DNA from: Mesostigma viride
Taxonomy: Eukaryota; Streptophyta; Mesostigmatophyceae; Mesostigmatales; Mesostigmataceae
Length of the DNA: 64,000 nt
NCBI GenBank assembly: GCA_009746045.1
Contig: RPFO01000068.1
Location: 49,088-113,087 of the forward strand
Direction of reading: 5' to 3'
The translations under genes were made by a program, and so were the position numbers. The notes under the pieces are model-generated. The model did not search any database and was not told the DNA's origin. It was given only the letters and a program-made list of their open reading frames with translations. Of this stretch, positions 61,901-64,000 are shown piece after piece (position 1 is the first letter of the stretch; every line of letters begins with the position of its first letter).

Positions 61901-62291
61901 AGTCGAAGACGTGGTACTGGGTCGCTCCCACTTTCGCCGTAAGGTAAGGTTCATTTAGAGTGAGATCGTCGACTAAAGTAGTCCCTGATTTAAAATAGGA
62001 ATACCCATTCACGACGAGACTGTAAGCAAGTTCCGATGGGTCGCTTGCGGTCTCGTCGTCGTAATTGTCTCCGAGTCGCACATTTGTCGGCTGGCTCGGG
62101 TAGAAAATTTTGAATCCGTCGACAACGAGTGACTCATCGAATGGATGTGAAATGCCAAGAAGTAACGTCACGCTAGCTTGAAGCCCATCTATGTCTGTTT
62201 CGATGTTAGAAACACGCTCCTCCATTTCAGGGTCGAGCGTTAACCCGGTGGCGAGATTGGTCGGTCTGCTCAATGTTGTTAGAACGACCAT
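58980..62291 (-). CDS. Large structural-type protein, 1103 residues
   Basis: The longest intact gene of the cluster, starting MVVLTTLSRPTNLATGLTLD. Residues ~20-45 form a short coiled coil (EERVSNIETDIDGLQASVTL). The rest is Thr/Ser/Asn/Tyr-rich and beta-strand-like without signal peptide or membrane span, resembling fibre or tail-spike proteins. No catalytic motif is seen, and I do not recognise the family. It is divergently oriented to the coiled-coil gene, separated by 24 bases (62292-62315), so the two must share a short promoter region. That this 3.3 kb frame is intact while neighbours carry frame breaks is notable. Confidence 0.75.
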   Translation of the reverse strand: MVVLTTLSRPTNLATGLTLDPEMEERVSNIETDIDGLQASVTLLLGISHPFDESLVVDGFKIFYPSQPTNVRLGDNYDDETASDPSELAYSLVVNGYSYFKSGTTLVDDLTLNEPYLTAKVGATQYHVFDFSPDTLLDPGGRVLTRAQLDYLFDQHGVGKTSIANLNGDFVLHLEDGTTVSHQNAFNVINDQDVRVQLPYNVTNGDASGICKFTYRDYHTTQARTGESVVDGEVGYPYFSDSFYGLGGSRFNGLPLRVELLSFATIRDDNRRLPLTGRSFTITRTYSPLTDWRMGPIDPVNALYWSTNPTTANWEVVEGTTLKQGIKMTTPFAYQRKLPIRWYMNSTQLTPTTPTIGGVSLSQNGGLRGEDAVITAPVAADSNKYMNYEIDVYNDSTLTSYTTHKGGVMVCVSKMSQLHSGIRTPSSYISYLNPVKIAINGVYADHDVGWGKSLPPLTGFHLLANGVSQGALDGTLKTTTFQNPSEGDDVELRYRIVTVKDSPNLSGETVEIDGPATTLHSLESFSRHSVTTLQAEASKYYFEGSPEKFFFVKTATPAPSKCVVFSEQLIDGPFLLCFRLYLGSNDAFVSFAENTMSLTNKYHPATTDAHQNWRNAATTHWGMLGINLHHSDYALDLFDNLKSKVRYTLNSSWRQQNSYWVAFRRKSDGKVERYISKTTPQELSDMTKISNSSGIFTTTPTDILDPYIPMPLRPVFHLSGEYHGAYVWPIKDDLQDIEFDSLKTNNPSGSYTAVGDVLELRHRSTSSRNCSIFGKYSVTKPVPGVADTWFKELTLTNESVIRTVVKCPDVQYGVQMNQYTAKIYGILPARQSVRKFYVRLGFSNTKLSNDPLLISVVVGEAWTGGFSTTTISKSSSYVDITCDHISLVDPPVTGMIHLATVTFQVLDPTVSGPTPLLFASSLSYYYGSSLSSIGGNHGMDVALYEDVRETRRISHTILEADSLVGLRQPIYDYPLPQFWHGAPVAVMSFHDPATQSELTLPTALTNILVRLTFDNNPPTILDISNPYRLTASGLSVWPVNVIIGSNWNVVSGYEEDDGVFEIALRIPRITTDTSTNIALSTAFCKSRAGKMAVSTNKTLTWTL

Positions 62292-62315
62292 TTATTATCT
62301 ACCTAGAATATAAAC
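62292..62315. promoter_or_regulatory. 24-bp divergent intergenic promoter region
   Basis: A/T-rich sequence between two ATGs facing away from each other, containing TATCTACC and AATATAAA. Any promoter elements for the two gene blocks must lie here or within the coding starts. Confidence 0.5.
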
Positions 62316-62842
62316 ATGGCCTCTGAGGCTTCAGAGACCCCAACGAGCTACCAAGACGAAACCTTCGCCGAGACGCGGGAAGAGCAGGTTGACCTGGTCA
62401 AGACAATTCGAAAGGGACAACCGCTGAATGATGAACAGAAAAAAGCCCTTCGCGACAAAATGAGGGTTTACCAGCAACGCGCAAAAGCCGAGAGGGAGAA
62501 GAGACGAAACGAAGAAAAGGAGGCAGAGATAACGAAACGAAAGGTCCTTGCAAAGGAATTGGAGATTCAGCGGCAAAGGCTAGTCGAACTCGAGCTGCAA
62601 GAAGCCGTAACAAATCGCGGATTGAACGCCTTCTCGCTGAAGATTCCGTCGCCTCAACCCCCGCCGACACGCCAAAACCAAGACGGGGTCGAAAGCCCAA
62701 GGAGACAGAGCCGGACTCTCCGCCACCCCCGATCAAGACCCGACAGCTCCCACCTCCACCACCGCCACCTGTCGCGATGACGCCATACGAGATGCGCATG
62801 GCCGCCATCCGCGCGTCTCTCCTTGCTAGTCTGGACGATTAA
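62316..62842 (+). pseudogene. Coiled-coil protein with AT-hook-like tail (frameshifted)
   Basis: The N-terminal frame starts MASEASETPTSYQDETFAET and includes a highly charged coiled coil (REKRRNEEKEAEITKRKVLA). The C-terminal part is open in the -1 frame: RIERLLAEDSVASTP, KPRRGRKPKE (AT-hook-like R-G-R-K-P), a Pro-rich stretch, and PYEMRMAAIRASLLASLDD up to TAA at 62842. Both frames are open from about 62500 to 62640, so the join cannot be placed exactly. If no base is added, the first frame ends in a poor tail at 62780. Function unknown; DNA-binding is inferred. Confidence 0.6.
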
Positions 62843-62854
62843 AATGTCTTCAGA

Positions 62855-63738
62855 ATGATAATGGCTATCATCGAAGAGCGACGAATTCATTCACTTGAGA
62901 ACAAAGACATCAAGCAACGATACGCCCCACAGCGTCCTGCTCCACCGAATATGCCGAGTCTTCATTTCATCGCAAACTTCTGCGGAGCTCGACGGTCTGG
63001 GAAAACTACATCGGCAGTCAACATGGCGAAGGCTTACTTTGCTAACAACTCATTCGACAAGCTGTACCTCATTTCAGGGAGTGCCCACACGGAGCCGAAA
63101 TACAAGGAGCTCCCGGAACCAGCTATGACGATGGAAGTCTACTCTAACCTGGCATTCGATGGGATGATAGATCATATAAAGTCTGACCTCCACGAATACG
63201 AGAGGTACAAGGACGATCTCAAGGTCTGGGAAACGTTCAAACGCGAATACGTGGATGGGAAAAAAACGCAGAACTCATGGACCTCTCCATGTACCTACGC
63301 CTTGATGCAATGAACTGGGATAAACCTGCGACAAGGTTCGAGCACGGTCCTCCTTCGTCGCTCATTCTGATAGACGACATGCAAGGCAGTGCCCTCTATC
63401 AGAGCTCTAGCAAAAACGCTGTTGCGGCTTTCGCGTTCAAACACAGACACTTCCTCACGAGCATGATTTTCCTGACACAGGCGTACACAAGCGGTGGCGT
63501 ACCACGAGCAGTGCGAGCGAATATATCGTTTCTTGCGCTGTTCAGAACGAAGGACCATCGAGCCGCGCGACAGATCGCGGAAGAGAGCGCGGGGGCTGTG
63601 GCGCCGGACGAGTTTCTCGCGCTATGGGACCACGCCGTCAAGGACGATCCTCACGACTTCTTCGCTGTCGACTTCGACCAGCGCGACCCGAAAAAAATGT
63701 TTCGTCGAAACTTCAATACATTTCTCTCGATAAAATAA
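62855..63738 (+). pseudogene. Genome-packaging ATPase, FtsK/HerA-A32 type (frameshifted)
   Basis: Frame one (62855-63313) reads FIANFCGARRSGKTTSAVNM with a Walker A (G-A-R-R-S-G-K-T-T), then KLYLISGSAHTEPKYKEL. Frame two (63277-63738) has PPSSLILIDDMQGSALYQSS with the Walker B D-D pair, then HRHFLTSMIFLTQAYTSGGV, where a polar Gln after a hydrophobic strand fits the sensor region, and a C-terminal Arg-rich segment. This is the A32-like ATPase that packs DNA into capsids in Polinton-like viruses and related groups. The break lies at seven A (63260-63266); one more A would join the frames. Confidence 0.85.
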
Positions 63739-63760
63739 TTTTCTCTGAACATGATATACT

Positions 63761-64000
63761 ATGGATATTCCGTCCATCAAACGATACGCAGGCGCCGAGA
63801 AGGAGTACGTGTTGGACACCCAAGCACTCCTCCGATATTGTTCGGGTTCTCGACTGGGGCAGAAAACTCTAGAACGTGTCGTCAGGATCCTTCAAGAAGC
63901 AGGCCACCACGACACGATTCCGTCCACCTGTCACGACATGAGCCCCGAAATCCGATTGGCCATCCTCGCCTTGGTGGGCGATCGCGAGGCGTCCATAAAA
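63761..64000 (+). CDS. Virus-like cluster, partial gene running off the edge
   Basis: It starts MDIPSIKRYAGAEKEYVLDT 22 bases after the ATPase stop and stays open for 80 codons to the window end (RIL...AGHHD...CHDMSPEIRLAILALVG). It looks mostly helical. No motif allows a name. It continues the plus-strand block of the ATPase. Confidence 0.6.
   Translation, partial: MDIPSIKRYAGAEKEYVLDTQALLRYCSGSRLGQKTLERVVRILQEAGHHDTIPSTCHDMSPEIRLAILALVGDREASIK

Overview
The window looks like nuclear DNA of a green alga, most likely a chlamydomonadalean chlorophyte. The reasons are a spliced aminopeptidase gene in GC-rich codons, plant-type telomere repeats (CCCTAAA), 5S rRNA copies, and many nested LINE, gypsy and CACTA-like transposons. 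All assignments come from reading motifs; no database search was run.

Layout. (1) 1-11.7 kb, minus strand: an aspartyl aminopeptidase (M18) gene. Seven exons can be placed with consistent splice phases; the 5' end is unresolved and the 3' end lies off the left edge. Its introns hold a 3.45 kb minisatellite of 36-bp units and a 1.36 kb GGGA polypurine tract. (2) 12.1-20.0 kb: an inverted pair of ~0.8 kb repeats, each carrying a 5S rRNA copy, around a decayed RTE-like LINE, a 150-bp palindromic MITE and an inverted SINE pair. (3) 20-26.6 kb: non-coding DNA, degenerate repeats and LINE fragments. (4) 26.6-43.3 kb, minus strand: one Ty3/gypsy element, the most unusual cellular component. Its order is Q-rich gag, aspartic protease, cytosine-5 DNA methyltransferase, RT, RNase H, HHCC integrase and a PHD-like finger. 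Three insertions break it: a 5.96 kb CACTA-like element inside the methyltransferase, a ~2.2 kb LINE inside gag, and a ~1.5 kb unknown inside the integrase. (5) 44.6-50.5 kb: more LINE sequence, including an element that keeps only ORF1.

(6) 50.9-52.1 kb: an interstitial telomere array, 162-bp tandem repeats and a foldback. (7) 52.3-64.0 kb: a compact virus-like gene cluster of Polinton-like-virus type. It has a double-jelly-roll-type major capsid candidate, a penton/minor capsid candidate, a packaging ATPase, an Ig-repeat plus lectin-like fibre, a 1103-residue structural-type protein, a zinc-finger protein, a coiled-coil protein, and several very small genes with overlapping stop and start codons. 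Left-arm genes are on the minus strand; coiled-coil, ATPase and a partial last gene are on the plus strand, diverging from a 24-bp gap at 62292-62315. Four of these genes need -1 frame changes (five in total), three of them at short homopolymers. This suggests assembly indels or early decay.

The strongest novelty candidates are the virus-like cluster beside the telomere array, and the gypsy element that encodes its own cytosine methyltransferase, split by a CACTA-like insertion whose conceptual removal leaves the frame open.
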